A stretch of 64,000 nucleotides of DNA. Origin: Alteromonas stellipolaris (GTDB taxonomy: Bacteria; Pseudomonadota; Gammaproteobacteria; Enterobacterales; Alteromonadaceae). Under the pieces are notes generated by a model that made no database searches, was not told the origin of the DNA, and worked only from the letters and a program-made list of their open reading frames with translations. The stretch is taken from positions 3,162,001-3,226,000 of the forward strand of contig NZ_CP013926.1 in assembly GCF_001562115.1 (NCBI RefSeq). Direction: 5' to 3'. The translations under genes were made by a program, and so were the position numbers. Positions 1-10,172 of the stretch are shown in pieces. The number at the start of each line of letters is the position of its first letter. Within the stretch, counting starts at the first letter, position 1.

Positions 1-98
1 ATCAGTGCGTCTAACGCTAGATGTTTACTATCTATCGACTGCGAGGCTGCCCCAAATGGGATAAGCAACGCTACCAAAAGTCCGGTTAAAACTTTCAT
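1..98 (-). CDS. 5' end of a secreted protein gene (partial)
   Basis: An open frame on the minus strand starts with ATG at 98 and runs off the left edge after 32 codons. The N-terminus has a single Lys, then a Leu/Val/Ala-rich core (LTGLLVALLIPFGAA) and a plausible cleavage site near AAS-Q, so it reads as a Sec signal peptide. Nothing of the mature protein is visible, so no family can be given. It is encoded downstream of the secF terminator on the same strand and so probably has its own promoter. Confidence 0.5.
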   Translation of the reverse strand, partial: MKVLTGLLVALLIPFGAASQSIDSKHLALDAL

Positions 99-404
99 CC
101 ATTAATCACCAAGAAGAGACTATAAGCATTGTGTTCTGATTAGCAGTCATAGAATTAGAAAAGAGTACGTACTACGCCAAACCGTGTTATTTATTGGTTA
201 TGGAATTCTATGTATAACCGGTTAGAAACGACTAAATTATAGCCTACCGTTAAATAATTGGATGTAATACTTAATGATAATTTTCTTGGTGAAGATAAAG
301 AGTGAACACTAACTTGTATCTGGGGGAAACAGGCCGAAGGCAAAAAAAAGCTAGTCAGTAATCTGACTAGCTTTTTCGTGTCTGGCAATACCTAGCGTTT
401 ATGA
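99..404. other. Intergenic region between secF and the secreted-protein gene
   Basis: About 300 bases without a convincing gene. The secF terminator lies at its secF-proximal end. The rest is AT-rich and presumably carries the promoter of the minus-strand secreted-protein gene. A 65-codon open frame on the minus strand here overlaps the terminator and has no recognisable features, so it is not called. Confidence 0.5.
342..376 (-). terminator. Rho-independent terminator of the queA-tgt-yajC-secDF block
   Basis: A perfect 10-bp stem (AGCTAGTCAG / CTGACTAGCT, 349-358 with 363-372) with a TAAT loop is followed on the minus strand by eight T residues. It starts about 30 bases beyond the secF stop codon. 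Flanking A and T runs would make it partly bidirectional, but the long U-tract belongs to the minus strand. Confidence 0.9.
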
Positions 405-1346
405 TTACGGCATAGGATCTAAATCGGCACCTTCTTTTTCCACCTGAGGTGGCATCAAATCTTCTTTGCTGATCCCCAGTGCTAGTGCAACCGAGCTGGC
501 AATATAAACTGAAGAGTAGGTACCCACAACCACACCGAACAACAATGCAGTAGCGAATCCGTGAATTAGCGCGCCGCCTTTGTAAAACAGTGCAACCAAT
601 ACCAGTACCGTGGTTAATGACGTAATAATGGTACGGTTCAAGGTTTGCGTAAGCGAGATATTGATAATATCAATAGGCTCACCTTTGCGAATTTTACGGA
701 AGTTTTCACGAATACGATCGGATACAACAATGGTATCGTTAAGCGAGTAACCAATTACCGCTAATACCGCTGCGAGTACCGTTAAATCAAATTCAATTTG
801 AAGTATCGAAAATAACCCCAAGGTCAGAATAACATCATGAGCAAGAGCCGATACAGAACCTAGTGCGAAACGCCATTCAAAACGCATGGCAACGTAAACT
901 AATATACAAATTAGCGCCACCAACATGGCTAAGCCGCCCTGTTCGGTAAGCTCTTCGCCAACGTTTGGCCCTACGAACTCAATACGACGCATATCAACCG
1001 CAGTGCCGTCAGCACGTAGCGCTGCTAATACTTGCTCACCAATGGTGGCGGCTTTAACACCGTCACGAGGGGCAATACGAATAAGCACCTCTTGGCTGCT
1101 GCCAAAGTTTTGTACAATAGCATCTTCGAATTCCGCATTGTTAAGTAACGTACGAATCGATTCGAGGTTTGCCGAATCTTCATAACCAACTTCAATTAGC
1201 GTTCCGCCAGTGAAATCTAATCCCCAATTAAGACTGTTCACGCCTAAAGAGACGAACGAGCCTAAAATAAGAATGGTAGATAGCACCATCGCTGGCACAC
1301 GCAGACGCATGAAATTAATGGTTTCAGATAACTTTAATAATTGCAT
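405..1346 (-). CDS. secF: Protein translocase subunit SecF
   Basis: SecF is the second half of the SecDF accessory complex, which uses the proton motive force to pull preproteins through SecYEG on the periplasmic side. The protein is 313 aa, normal for the family. It has a first membrane helix at about 18-38, the family motif LDFTGGT at 43-49, a periplasmic P1-like domain to about residue 130, then five further membrane helices including the conserved GYSLNDTIVVSDRIREN segment. It lies 9 bases downstream of secD, so the two are surely co-transcribed. Strong TAAG-free context and an ordinary ATG start leave little doubt about the call. Confidence 0.97.
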   Translation of the reverse strand: MQLLKLSETINFMRLRVPAMVLSTILILGSFVSLGVNSLNWGLDFTGGTLIEVGYEDSANLESIRTLLNNAEFEDAIVQNFGSSQEVLIRIAPRDGVKAATIGEQVLAALRADGTAVDMRRIEFVGPNVGEELTEQGGLAMLVALICILVYVAMRFEWRFALGSVSALAHDVILTLGLFSILQIEFDLTVLAAVLAVIGYSLNDTIVVSDRIRENFRKIRKGEPIDIINISLTQTLNRTIITSLTTVLVLVALFYKGGALIHGFATALLFGVVVGTYSSVYIASSVALALGISKEDLMPPQVEKEGADLDPMP

Positions 1347-1355
1347 GTCCTGCTC

Positions 1356-3203
1356 CTATATCGCTAATTTCTGTACATTACGTCGACCGCCCCACACTGC
1401 GTTAACGATAACGCGTGTCAGTAAAATAGCAGTAAACATAGAGGTAGCAATACCAATCATTAGCGTAATAGAGAAGCCTTTAATTGGACCGGTTCCTACA
1501 GCGAACAGAATAAGACCCGCAATAAACGTGGTGATGTTAGCATCTAAAATGGTAGAGAACGCGCTGTCATAGCCATGATGAATAGCTTGTTGAGGGCTTC
1601 TTCCATCACGCAACTCTTCTCGAATTCGCTCGAAAATAAGCACGTTAGCATCTACCGCCATACCAACGGTAAGTACAATACCTGCCATACCGGGTAAGGT
1701 TAGCGTAGCACCAGGGATCATCGACATAATACCCACAATCATCACTAAGTTCGTGATAAGTGCAATGTTTGCCACAATACCAAAAGCTTTGTAGTAAATA
1801 AGCATAAATACCAGAACCGCTAACAAACCATACACAATAGCTTGCGTACCAAGTTCAATATTCTCTTTACCTAAGCTTGGCCCTACCGTGCGCTCTTCAA
1901 CAATTTGAATAGGGGCAATCAATGCACCGGCGCGAAGTAGTAAAGCTAAATCGCGGGCTTCTTTTGGAGAATCAAGGCCGGTAATTTGAAATTTACTGCC
2001 CAGCTGAGCTCGGATGGTGGCAACAGAGATAACTTGCTCATGCTTTTCAAAGATAAGCTTGTCGTCTTTATTACGCTCGCCATTTGACTTGTATTCAATA
2101 AACACCGTGGCCATTGGTTTGCCAATGTTGCCGCGGGTCGAGCGAGACATTTTATTGCCGCCCTCTGAATCAAGAGAAATATTAACGTTAGGTAAACCGT
2201 ACTCATCTACGCCACTGTTGGCATCGATAATATGACTACCCGTAAGCATGATGCGTTTTTCAAGCAACTGAGGAATACCTTGCTGGTCTTCAATAACCTG
2301 AGAGCCCGCTGGTACGCGGCCATTTAATGCATCACGTACATCGTTTTTCTGATCAACCATTCTAAATTCTAGCGTTGCCGTTGCATTTAGAATTTCTTTT
2401 GCACGAGCGGTGTCTTGAATACCTGGAAGTTGCACAACAATACGGTCGGCACCTTGCTTTTGAACCAAAGGCTCAGCAACACCTAATTGGTTAACCCGGT
2501 TACGAATGATCGTTATGTTTTGCTTAACCGCGTTCTCGCGAATCTCTTGAAGTTTAGCTTCAGAAAATACTGCACGAAGCACTAAGTCATCAGTTTGGCT
2601 TAGCGTAAGGTCGCGATTTTGGTTACGTAAGAAAAACTCTGCTTTATCAAGCGTTTCTTCATCACGGAAGGTGATTTCTACGTAATCTTCTTTTTGCGTA
2701 ACACCACGATAACGAATGCCTTCTTCACGCAAAGAAGTACGAAAACCGCTTTCAGCATCTTCCAATGACTTGGTGATCACTTCGGTCATGTCCACTTCCA
2801 TTAAGAAATGAACGCCACCACGTAAATCCAAACCGAGCTTCATTGGCGTGCCACCTAACCCTTCAAGCCATTCTGGCGTATCAGGTGCTAAGTTCATTGC
2901 CACAAAATAATCGTCACCTAATGCATCTTCCAATGCTTCACGGGCAACTAATTGAGTGTCTGAATCTGAGATGCGAACGAGAATCTGCTCATCTTCGAAT
3001 TCGATGCGCTTAGGAGTAATACCTTTTGCCGCCAACGTAGACTCAACTTGGCCTACCATTGACTCGGTTACAACAGCGTCACGGCCTGCAGAAATCTGCA
3101 CAGCGTGATCTTCACCGTAGATATTGGGAAGTGCATAAAGTGCGCATAGTCCAATGACAATAAGCGTACTTAGCACTTTCCAGATTGAATTTTTATTTAG
3201 CAC
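1356..3203 (-). CDS. secD: Protein translocase subunit SecD
   Basis: SecD partners SecF in proton-driven late-stage protein translocation. At 615 aa it matches the usual proteobacterial length. Visible features are an N-terminal membrane helix (about 8-28), the [11 protein letters not shown] motif at 123-133, a large periplasmic region with the P1 head, and five C-terminal helices ending in a [17 protein letters not shown] motif that is a hallmark of the RND-type fold. The gene follows yajC by 55 bases and precedes secF by 9 bases, the standard order in gammaproteobacteria. Confidence 0.97.
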   Translation of the reverse strand: MLNKNSIWKVLSTLIVIGLCALYALPNIYGEDHAVQISAGRDAVVTESMVGQVESTLAAKGITPKRIEFEDEQILVRISDSDTQLVAREALEDALGDDYFVAMNLAPDTPEWLEGLGGTPMKLGLDLRGGVHFLMEVDMTEVITKSLEDAESGFRTSLREEGIRYRGVTQKEDYVEITFRDEETLDKAEFFLRNQNRDLTLSQTDDLVLRAVFSEAKLQEIRENAVKQNITIIRNRVNQLGVAEPLVQKQGADRIVVQLPGIQDTARAKEILNATATLEFRMVDQKNDVRDALNGRVPAGSQVIEDQQGIPQLLEKRIMLTGSHIIDANSGVDEYGLPNVNISLDSEGGNKMSRSTRGNIGKPMATVFIEYKSNGERNKDDKLIFEKHEQVISVATIRAQLGSKFQITGLDSPKEARDLALLLRAGALIAPIQIVEERTVGPSLGKENIELGTQAIVYGLLAVLVFMLIYYKAFGIVANIALITNLVMIVGIMSMIPGATLTLPGMAGIVLTVGMAVDANVLIFERIREELRDGRSPQQAIHHGYDSAFSTILDANITTFIAGLILFAVGTGPIKGFSITLMIGIATSMFTAILLTRVIVNAVWGGRRNVQKLAI

Positions 3204-3258
3204 TGGATAGTTCCTTTCGTGCCAGTACCGGGAAGGTCCCGGCCCCGGCGTTTGTCAA

Positions 3259-3609
3259 TTACAGCGACTTCATAGTGCCTTTTGGCAACACTGCTGTTAC
3301 AGACGACTTCTGTACAACAATGTTGTTCGTGTCGTTAAGAGAGATTTCGATGAAATCTTTGTCGTCAGACACTTTGGTAATACGACCAACAATGCCACCT
3401 TGTGTTAGCACTTCATCGCCTTTACCCAGTGAGGTAACTAAGTTTTTATGCTCTTTTACACGCTTCGCTTGAGGGCGATAAAGTAAGAAGTAAAAGATTA
3501 AACCGAATACGGCCAACATGATGATCATTTCCATGCCACCGCCTTGTGCAGCGCCACCAGAAGCTTGCGCGTGTGCGCTTGAGATAAATAGGCTCATAAA
3601 ATTCCCCAA
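3259..3609 (-). CDS. yajC: Sec translocon accessory protein YajC
   Basis: YajC is the small inner-membrane protein that copurifies with SecDF. This 116-aa protein has a short Gly/Ala-rich N-terminus, one membrane helix at about 26-46 (MIIMLAVFGLIFYFLLYRPQ) and the family signature YRPQAKR immediately after it. The cytoplasmic domain contains the KGDEVLTQGGIVGRI segment typical of YajC. It sits 12 bases after tgt, consistent with one transcript. Confidence 0.95.
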   Translation of the reverse strand: MGNFMSLFISSAHAQASGGAAQGGGMEMIIMLAVFGLIFYFLLYRPQAKRVKEHKNLVTSLGKGDEVLTQGGIVGRITKVSDDKDFIEISLNDTNNIVVQKSSVTAVLPKGTMKSL

Positions 3610-3621
3610 TTATTTTCGTTG

Positions 3622-4749
<1,128 letters not shown>

Positions 4750-4853
4750 TTAGGTGCGCACTCTGGCGCTGGGTCAAACGAAATTGTGGGCGATTATACC
4801 AGTTATTCTTCTGAGATCATGCCCAATACGCATGTTTATCGTTGAGATAAAGA

Positions 4854-4880
4854 AATAGGGCGGTCATCCTCTGCCCTATT
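4854..4880 (-). terminator. Hairpin between queA and tgt
   Basis: An 8-bp inverted repeat AATAGGGC / GCCCTATT (4854-4861 with 4873-4880) lies in the 177-base gap downstream of queA. The following minus-strand bases are only moderately T-rich (TCTTTATC), so it may be a leaky terminator or attenuator between queA and tgt rather than a full stop. Confidence 0.45.
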
Positions 4881-4911
4881 CCCTAAAATATCGTTTTTGT
4901 TATGGCTTTAA

Positions 4912-5976
4912 TCAGGCTTTTTCGATAAACATACTGTCGCCGTAACTAAAGAATCGATACTCCTTCTCGATAGCTTCTTGATACGCATTCATAACATTCT
5001 CCCTGCCAGCAAAAGCACTTATTAGCATCATAAGTGTCGATTCAGGCAAATGAAAATTAGTGAACATGGCATCGACGACTTTGAAGGTAAAACCTGGGTA
5101 GATAAAAATTTCGGTATCGGAATGAAAAGGCGCAATCACAGGGCTTTCTCCCGCATTATTTTCTATTGCCTGCTCTGCACTGGCTTTTGCCGCAGATTCT
5201 AATGAACGTACCGATGTCGTGCCTACCGCAATAACCCGCTTGCCGTTGGCTTTGGTTGTCAATACGGCATCTACCACGTCTTGGGATACTTCGGCGTACT
5301 CGGCATGCATTTTATGCTCTTCAATATTCTCCACTCTTACAGGCTGGAAAGTACCTGCCCCAACATGCAAGGTAACAAAGGCTAAATTAACGCCTTTTGC
5401 TTTCAGCGCAGCTAGCATATCGTCATCAAAGTGTAAGCCCGCGGTAGGTGCTGCAACTGCCCCTGGCGTTTCGTTGTAAACCGTTTGGTAGCGCTCTTTA
5501 TCGGTGGATTCATCAGGGCGGTCAATATAGGGTGGCAATGGCATGTGACCATACTGCTCTAACAACGAAAGTGCTGTTTCGTCATGGTCGAAGCGCAGTA
5601 AGAACAAGGCATCATCACGTCCTTCAACCGATATATTTACATGATCTTCTAGCAATAAACGGGTACCAGGCTTTGGTGCTTTACTGGCTCGCACATGCGC
5701 AAGAGCGGTGTGCTCGGTTAAAATACGTTCTATAAGCACTTCAACTTGCCCGCCGGTTTCTTTCTTACCTAACAGGCGAGCAGGAATTACCCGAGTGTTA
5801 TTAAATACCAGAAGGTCACCCTCTTCAACTAACGACAGCATGTCGTTAAACATAGAATGAGTAACAGCGCCCGACTTACCATTCAACTGAAGTAAACGGC
5901 TTGCCGTTCTGTCTTCTGTTGGGTACTTGGCAATAAGGTTTTCTGGAAGTGTGAAGCGATAATCTGATAATTTCAT
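4912..5976 (-). CDS. queA: S-adenosylmethionine:tRNA ribosyltransferase-isomerase
   Basis: QueA transfers and isomerises the ribosyl moiety of SAM onto preQ1-modified tRNA, giving epoxyqueuosine. The 354-aa protein begins [19 protein letters not shown], the family N-terminus, and contains [14 protein letters not shown], the APTAGLHF motif near the middle, [15 protein letters not shown] [11 protein letters not shown], and a C-terminal [10 protein letters not shown] segment, all family signatures. Length is typical. It is the first gene of the minus-strand block, with tgt next; no clear minus-70 promoter was recognised in the AT-rich upstream region. Confidence 0.96.
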   Translation of the reverse strand: MKLSDYRFTLPENLIAKYPTEDRTASRLLQLNGKSGAVTHSMFNDMLSLVEEGDLLVFNNTRVIPARLLGKKETGGQVEVLIERILTEHTALAHVRASKAPKPGTRLLLEDHVNISVEGRDDALFLLRFDHDETALSLLEQYGHMPLPPYIDRPDESTDKERYQTVYNETPGAVAAPTAGLHFDDDMLAALKAKGVNLAFVTLHVGAGTFQPVRVENIEEHKMHAEYAEVSQDVVDAVLTTKANGKRVIAVGTTSVRSLESAAKASAEQAIENNAGESPVIAPFHSDTEIFIYPGFTFKVVDAMFTNFHLPESTLMMLISAFAGRENVMNAYQEAIEKEYRFFSYGDSMFIEKA

Positions 5977-6144
5977 ATGTACTATTTAAAAACGCTAAAA
6001 TTGAACTAAAGAATTAAGACAAAAGTTGAATATTAAGTAAATTTAAGTTTCATGCACTTTGGCATTTTTAACCAAAATACAATTTCACCCACTCACCCAA
6101 CCTCTTATTTTTATTAGCCTAAAGTAGCCATGTATAATTTGCCA

Positions 6145-6288
6145 TACCTACTTATAGAACCCAATACGGTTAAATATCAAACAAAGATAGAAGAAAAAAC
6201 CTTAAACGGTTAAGATTCAGCCCAGATAGTGATGATGTTCTCCCTTAACATTCCTTATCTTAGACCCGACACTTGTCGGGTTTTTTTT
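6145..6288 (+). ncRNA. Candidate small RNA (promoter-to-terminator unit)
   Basis: A perfect minus-10 box TATAAT at 6133-6138, with a poor minus-35 (TTTATT at 6110-6115, 17-base spacing), is followed after about 125 bases by a strong terminator. There is no ribosome-binding site or credible ORF between them, and both flanking genes are on the minus strand, so the terminator cannot serve a coding gene on the plus strand. The sequence was not recognised as Spot 42, RyhB, CsrB or 6S RNA. The 5' end is inferred from the minus-10 box only. Confidence 0.4.
6264..6288 (+). terminator. Strong Rho-independent terminator, plus strand
   Basis: The GC-rich perfect inverted repeat ACCCGACA / TGTCGGGT (6264-6271 with 6274-6281) is followed by an unbroken run of T to 6288. 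The U-tract is on the plus strand only, so this does not end the opposing DUF6471 gene. Confidence 0.85.
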
Positions 6289-6355
6289 CGCCTGTCGATT
6301 GCTACCGACTTCCCGAGCGAACTTTTCACTTCATATCTTTTTGAGATAAAGTATT

Positions 6356-6622
6356 TTACCTGTTTGTATCGTCAAGATCAGTTAAGATTTCTTCGATTAA
6401 CGCCGCATCTACTGCTCGCGCTTTAAGTACGTATAATATTTGTACTAACAAATCTGCGCCCATAATGCCTTTATTCACTTTGTTCCTCAGATTATCAGCA
6501 CTTTGTTCTATGCCAATGTCGGCTAAACGCATGCTGAGCGCTTGATATTTTACTCCACGCACAGACATTTCAGACTTAACGAGTCGTGCTACGGTTTGTC
6601 GCCATGCATTTTTAGCACTCAA
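6356..6622 (-). CDS. DUF6471 domain protein
   Basis: An 88-aa basic protein resembling the small DUF6471 family: an N-terminal helix with WRQTVARLVKSEMSVRGVKYQALSMRL-like spacing (residues 7-33), followed by NLRNKVNKG (about 45-53), a pattern like a helix-turn-helix in which the second helix is read as NLRNK. The function of the family is not known. A DNA-binding role is an inference from the small size and the helix-turn-helix-like layout. It is a single gene, divergent from the yjf operon, whose promoter region it shares. Confidence 0.7.
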   Translation of the reverse strand: MSAKNAWRQTVARLVKSEMSVRGVKYQALSMRLADIGIEQSADNLRNKVNKGIMGADLLVQILYVLKARAVDAALIEEILTDLDDTNR

Positions 6623-6692
6623 ATTAACACCCCATTTGTGACGTATAGTTTACAAAAACACACTTTTTTACACATTTAAAGCGCATTCGTTG

Positions 6693-6722
6693 TTGACGAT
6701 TATGGCATAATCGGTCTACACT
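6693..6722 (+). promoter_or_regulatory. Sigma-70-type promoter of the yjf operon
   Basis: TTGACG at 6693-6698 (five of six) and TACACT at 6717-6722 (four of six) are separated by 18 bases. The predicted start is about 75 bases before the yjfI ATG. No sigma-54 GG-N10-GC signature was found here, although some PspA-family operons use one. Confidence 0.6.
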
Positions 6723-6805
6723 GCAAGTCAAGAATATTGGCGAGTGCGTAATTTGTGGTTACAGTGGCACTCGACATTATCGCTTCAATCGAAAAGGAGA
6801 ACTGT

Positions 6806-7195
6806 ATGAGTTGGGATCTAGAGAGCATCGAATCTTTGTTTAAAGGGCACGATGACTTTGTGGTGACGCGTGAGGAAAACTGTTTACTCATTGCGAATCA
6901 AGACGGTATAGACGCGTGGCTAGCTATAAGCGGCGAGCAAATTTTAGTAGAAACCTTATTGTTTGCTTCATCTGAAGTGAAAAACAAAGCGGCTTTAGAT
7001 CACGAGATTTTATCTACCCACATGCTGTTCCCATTAACCACGGTAGGCATTTCGACTGTTGGTGACGAAGAGTACTACGTTGCCTTTGGTGCCCTCAGTG
7101 CACAGTCGAAGTCAGAAAGTATTGTGATTGAAGTAGAAACACTGTTTCAGAACGTCGCATCATTTTTAGATGCCTACGAAACACACCTTAGTTAA
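6806..7195 (+). CDS. yjfI: YjfI-like protein (DUF2170)
   Basis: A 129-aa acidic, soluble protein of the DUF2170 (YjfI) family; biochemical function unknown. It has no signal peptide or membrane segment. An upstream in-frame start at 6755 would add 17 residues, but AAGGAGA at 6794-6800 sits just before the ATG at 6806, which fixes the start. It is the first gene of an operon whose order (DUF2170, PspA-like, DUF2491, DUF350, DUF1190, ATP-grasp) matches the E. coli yjfIJKLMC order, with a potassium channel inserted. DUF2170 proteins consistently travel with PspA homologues, so a role in the same envelope-stress module is inferred. Confidence 0.85.
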   Translation: MSWDLESIESLFKGHDDFVVTREENCLLIANQDGIDAWLAISGEQILVETLLFASSEVKNKAALDHEILSTHMLFPLTTVGISTVGDEEYYVAFGALSAQSKSESIVIEVETLFQNVASFLDAYETHLS

Positions 7196-7218
7196 TATTT
7201 ACTTCGAAGGAGAAGCGA

Positions 7219-7899
7219 ATGTCAGTTTGGAAAAAATTAGTTACTGCAGTAAAGGGTGGTGCCAACGAAGCGGCACAGTCGGTAGTAGATAGCCAAGCTA
7301 TCCGTATTCTGGAGCAAGAAATCAGAGAAGCTAAAGAAGAGTTACGTAAATCTGATCATGCAAGAACGCAGATTTTAGCGAAATGTAAGTTGTCTCAACA
7401 AAAAGTAGATAGCTTTAATTCATCCATTGCTGAATATGAAGCGCATGCACGAAAAGCCATTGATAACGATCGCCAGTTAGCCCTGGATTGTGCTCAGAAA
7501 GTGTCTGAATTGAAAGAAGAACAAGCGCAAGAACAAGCGTATCTTGATCAGTTCCAACAATCAGAGAAGCAATTGGCACAGAATATCCAACAAGCAAAAG
7601 CGAACTTGCGCCGTTTAGAGCAGCAAGTGGATATGGTGAAAGCCACTGAAAGTGTACAAAAAGCGCAAGTTGCTGTTTCATCTCGCCACATGGGCGCGAA
7701 CAGCAAAATGAAAACCGCAACGGAATCGCTTTCACGCATTCAAGATAAGCAGAAGATGCGTAACGCTGAACTTCAAGCGGCAGAAGAACTTGCCACTGAA
7801 GAGTCGAGCAGCGATTTAGAAAAGCGCCTCTCAGAAGCCGGTATTAAAGGGGGCAAAACCTCAGCCGATGATGAGCTTGCTCGTATTTTAGGCAAATAA
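7219..7899 (+). CDS. yjfJ: PspA/IM30 family protein (YjfJ-like)
   Basis: A 226-aa, almost entirely helical protein rich in Gln, Glu, Lys and Ala, as in the ESCRT-III-related PspA/Vipp1 family that polymerises on the inner face of the cytoplasmic membrane. The start SVWKKLVTAVKGG resembles the amphipathic helix that binds membranes, and the REAKEELRKSDHARTQILAK region onward forms long coiled coil to about residue 190. The C-terminus SADDELARILGK also fits the family. The ATG has a good GGAG site, and the gene is 23 bases after yjfI. The neighbours identify it as the YjfJ branch rather than the classical phage-shock operon (no pspB/C/F nearby). Confidence 0.9.
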   Translation: MSVWKKLVTAVKGGANEAAQSVVDSQAIRILEQEIREAKEELRKSDHARTQILAKCKLSQQKVDSFNSSIAEYEAHARKAIDNDRQLALDCAQKVSELKEEQAQEQAYLDQFQQSEKQLAQNIQQAKANLRRLEQQVDMVKATESVQKAQVAVSSRHMGANSKMKTATESLSRIQDKQKMRNAELQAAEELATEESSSDLEKRLSEAGIKGGKTSADDELARILGK

Positions 7900-7911
7900 A
7901 GTAATATTTAA

Positions 7912-7940
7912 CGGGAGCTTAGGCTCCCGCTTTGTCTTTT
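7912..7940 (+). terminator. Hairpin after yjfJ
   Basis: Perfect 7-bp stem CGGGAGC / GCTCCCG (7912-7918 with 7923-7929), loop TTAG, followed by CTTTGTCTTTT. The U-tract is interrupted, so this is probably partial termination that lowers expression of the downstream channel and membrane genes relative to yjfI-yjfJ. Confidence 0.6.
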
Positions 7941-8002
7941 ATAGACATCTCCCCCGCTTAAAGGCACAGTTAAGAAAAGACAAACAAAGGTTGTTTCTCG
8001 CT

Positions 8003-9058
8003 ATGTCTCAATGGACAAAACTGCGCAAAATAATGTTGCAGTATTTCGCCGAGTCTCGTTGGTACACCATTTTAGGCGCAACTGCTTTTTATGGGGTCAG
8101 TAGTTATTGGCTTTTATATGCTGCCAATGAAAATGCGTTAATTGCACAAGCAGACTTTATTTATTGGTTAGCAGTCACTGCATCTACCGTTGGTTATGGC
8201 GACTTATCGCCCAACACATCAGCGGGCAAACTCATCGTTGCATTTTACGTTATACCGCTAGGACTCAGTATTTTTGCCATGGTGATTGGCCGAATTGCAG
8301 CTTGGGTATCTGGACAATGGAGAAAAGGGGTAATGGGCATGACAAGCCTTCACGTTAGTAAACATATTTTAGTGATTGGTTGGAATGAACAGCGCACCAT
8401 GCTGCTGCTCAATTTATTACTGCAAGAACGAGAAGACATGACCGAGCGGCCTGACATTGTCTTGTGTGTAAAAGCCGACATTACCAACCCCATGCCCGGC
8501 ATCATTGAGTTTGTAAAAGTAGACTCGTTTAATAAAGATGATGATATGGACAGAGCCTGTATAGATTCAGCGCAAACTATTTTGATCGACAATCCGCAAG
8601 ACGATGTGACCATGACCACCGCACTGTATTGTTCAAAGCGAAATCCACAAGCCCATCAAGTGGCTTATTTTAACGATGATAGCCTAGTCGGTTTACTACA
8701 AGAGCATTGCCCGAAAGTGGAATGCACACCCAGTGTGGCCGTTGAAATGCTAGCCAAAGCAGCGTTTGACCCAGGCTCTAGTATGCTGCATCACGACTTA
8801 CTTAGCGTTGATGAAGGCCAAGCCCAATTTTCAGTAAAAATTCCTAGCGATAGCCCAAGTATTTCAGTCGCCAAATTATTTATGAACTTAAAGCGTCGAC
8901 ACGATGCCATATTCATTGGTTACGCCCCTGGCGGACAAGTTAAAGAGATGGTGGTGAACCCACCATTAGAGTCGACGTTAGCACCAGGCGATACCTTATT
9001 TTACATTGCCGACAGGCGTATCAATGCTATTAACTGGCCATCGTTAGACGCCGAATAG
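8003..9058 (+). CDS. Potassium channel with RCK/TrkA-N-like domain
   Basis: A 351-aa two-helix channel subunit. Membrane helix one is at about 22-41, the pore loop carries the canonical K+ selectivity filter TVGYGD at 62-67, and helix two is at about 76-98. The remaining 250 residues are cytoplasmic, beginning HILVIGWNEQ, a Rossmann-type start like the RCK domains that gate channels, though the glycine pattern is degenerate. An in-frame TTG at 7991 adds four residues; ATG at 8003 is preferred but neither start has a strong ribosome-binding site. Lying between the yjfJ and yjfK homologues, it suggests that this module senses or adjusts ion balance when the membrane is stressed (inference). Confidence 0.88.
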   Translation: MSQWTKLRKIMLQYFAESRWYTILGATAFYGVSSYWLLYAANENALIAQADFIYWLAVTASTVGYGDLSPNTSAGKLIVAFYVIPLGLSIFAMVIGRIAAWVSGQWRKGVMGMTSLHVSKHILVIGWNEQRTMLLLNLLLQEREDMTERPDIVLCVKADITNPMPGIIEFVKVDSFNKDDDMDRACIDSAQTILIDNPQDDVTMTTALYCSKRNPQAHQVAYFNDDSLVGLLQEHCPKVECTPSVAVEMLAKAAFDPGSSMLHHDLLSVDEGQAQFSVKIPSDSPSISVAKLFMNLKRRHDAIFIGYAPGGQVKEMVVNPPLESTLAPGDTLFYIADRRINAINWPSLDAE

Positions 9059-9072
9059 CACAGGAGTGTATT

Positions 9073-9717
9073 GTGTTTAGTAAATTATTTAAGAAAAAAG
9101 CGCCCGAGAAACCTAAAGCCCCAGAAGTGATGGGCTTATACCTAGGTGGTTCATTCGAGCTAGATAATTTAAAGCTGTCGCTACTAGAGCCATCGCTCAC
9201 GATAGAAGGCGCTGCACGTTCACAACTTATTCAAGCCGTTGGCGAAGCCCCGCTTGATACAGGCGGTACTTTACTGCGTTTTTACACTGATGATGACGCT
9301 TTTCTGCAGGTTGTGTTAGATGGCGGGCTTACAGAAAACCATATAACAGACGTGAAGCTATGGCATTTTTATAGCACTGAAACCATTGGCAGTGAGCAAC
9401 AATGGAAATCATGCGTTAATACCCTGATTAGCCAACCGACTTATACCCTTGATGGCAAAGTATTTAAACGAGTTTGGGAAGCGGTAGGGGCTGAATCACC
9501 GCCTGTGGCAGTGACAGAAACCACCTACGAAGAAGATGAAGATATCAGCACAACTGATCAGTTTATGATGCTCTACGAACGAGAGATAGAAAATGATAGA
9601 GTGGAGTCATTACTGGTGGCGGGTGAAGAAAAGATAGTGGGAAGTAATTTTGACCGCTGCCTAGTTATTTCCACTGGGTTTGATGTAGAGCCCGCAGACA
9701 TTACGATAAACGGTTAA
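9073..9717 (+). CDS. yjfK: YjfK-like protein (DUF2491)
   Basis: A 214-aa soluble acidic protein of the DUF2491 family, function unknown. It has a Lys-rich N-terminus (FSKLFKKKAPEKPKAP), then GLYLGGSFELDNLKLSLLEP, which matches the usual YjfK beginning. It starts with GTG, supported by CAGGAG about 9 bases upstream. It is 14 bases after the channel and 29 bases before the DUF350 gene. No catalytic motif can be seen. Confidence 0.82.
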   Translation: MFSKLFKKKAPEKPKAPEVMGLYLGGSFELDNLKLSLLEPSLTIEGAARSQLIQAVGEAPLDTGGTLLRFYTDDDAFLQVVLDGGLTENHITDVKLWHFYSTETIGSEQQWKSCVNTLISQPTYTLDGKVFKRVWEAVGAESPPVAVTETTYEEDEDISTTDQFMMLYEREIENDRVESLLVAGEEKIVGSNFDRCLVISTGFDVEPADITING

Positions 9718-9746
9718 CCGACATATAAAAAAGGTAAGGACGTTCT

Positions 9747-10163
9747 ATGGACACTATTATGGACTCATTGGCAGGATTAGATAACTTTGCGGTGTATTTC
9801 GGCCTCTCAATTGTTTTCTTATTCGTCTTCAAACTTGTGTATGCCTTAGTTACCCCTCACGATGAGTGGAAACTGGTAAAAGAAGAGAAAAACGTAGCAG
9901 CTGCCATTGGTTTTGGCGGCGCGATTGTGGGTTTTGCCATTGCACTTGCTAGCGCAGCGACTCACTCAGTCGCCATTGTCGATTTCATTATTTGGGCTGT
10001 TGTCGCTATTATCGCGCAATCGTTAGCCTTTGCATTATTACGCTTCACTTTTATGCCTAAGATTGCACAGCGTATTAACGAAAATGAAGTCTCTGCAGGC
10101 GTAATGCTAGCCAGTATGTCTATTGCAGTGGGTTTATTAAATGCGGCATGCATGACCTATTAA
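9747..10163 (+). CDS. yjfL: DUF350 membrane protein (YjfL-like)
   Basis: A 138-aa inner-membrane protein with four predicted helices (about 12-34, 49-70, 78-100, 113-135) and the DUF350 motif of a Gly-rich helix after a conserved charged loop (NVAAAIGFGGAIVGFAIAL). DUF350 proteins are repeatedly coupled to PspA-like and ATP-grasp partners, but their activity is unknown. AAGGTAAGGACG precedes the ATG. A second, double-length DUF350 gene lies at 60738-61643. Confidence 0.88.
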   Translation: MDTIMDSLAGLDNFAVYFGLSIVFLFVFKLVYALVTPHDEWKLVKEEKNVAAAIGFGGAIVGFAIALASAATHSVAIVDFIIWAVVAIIAQSLAFALLRFTFMPKIAQRINENEVSAGVMLASMSIAVGLLNAACMTY

Positions 10164-10172
10164 GGGGGATCC

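Larger units (their letters stand above)
5977..6355. other. AT-rich intergenic region upstream of queA
   Basis: About 380 bases without a convincing protein gene. The left half must hold the queA promoter (minus strand). The right half contains a perfect plus-strand TATAAT and, some 125 bases later, a strong plus-strand terminator, annotated separately as a possible small RNA. A 65-codon plus-strand frame starting at 6229 runs straight through that terminator and into the opposing gene and is not believed. Confidence 0.5.

Noticed and set aside
191..388. 65-codon minus-strand ORF beyond secF
   Set aside because: It runs across the strong terminator, lacks a ribosome-binding site and resembles nothing; treated as chance.
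1210..1572. 120-codon plus-strand ORF antisense to secF/secD
   Set aside because: Shadow of the highly conserved secD-secF coding frames; no ribosome-binding site or recognisable domain.
6229..6426. 65-codon plus-strand ORF
   Set aside because: It reads through a strong terminator and ends inside the opposing DUF6471 gene.
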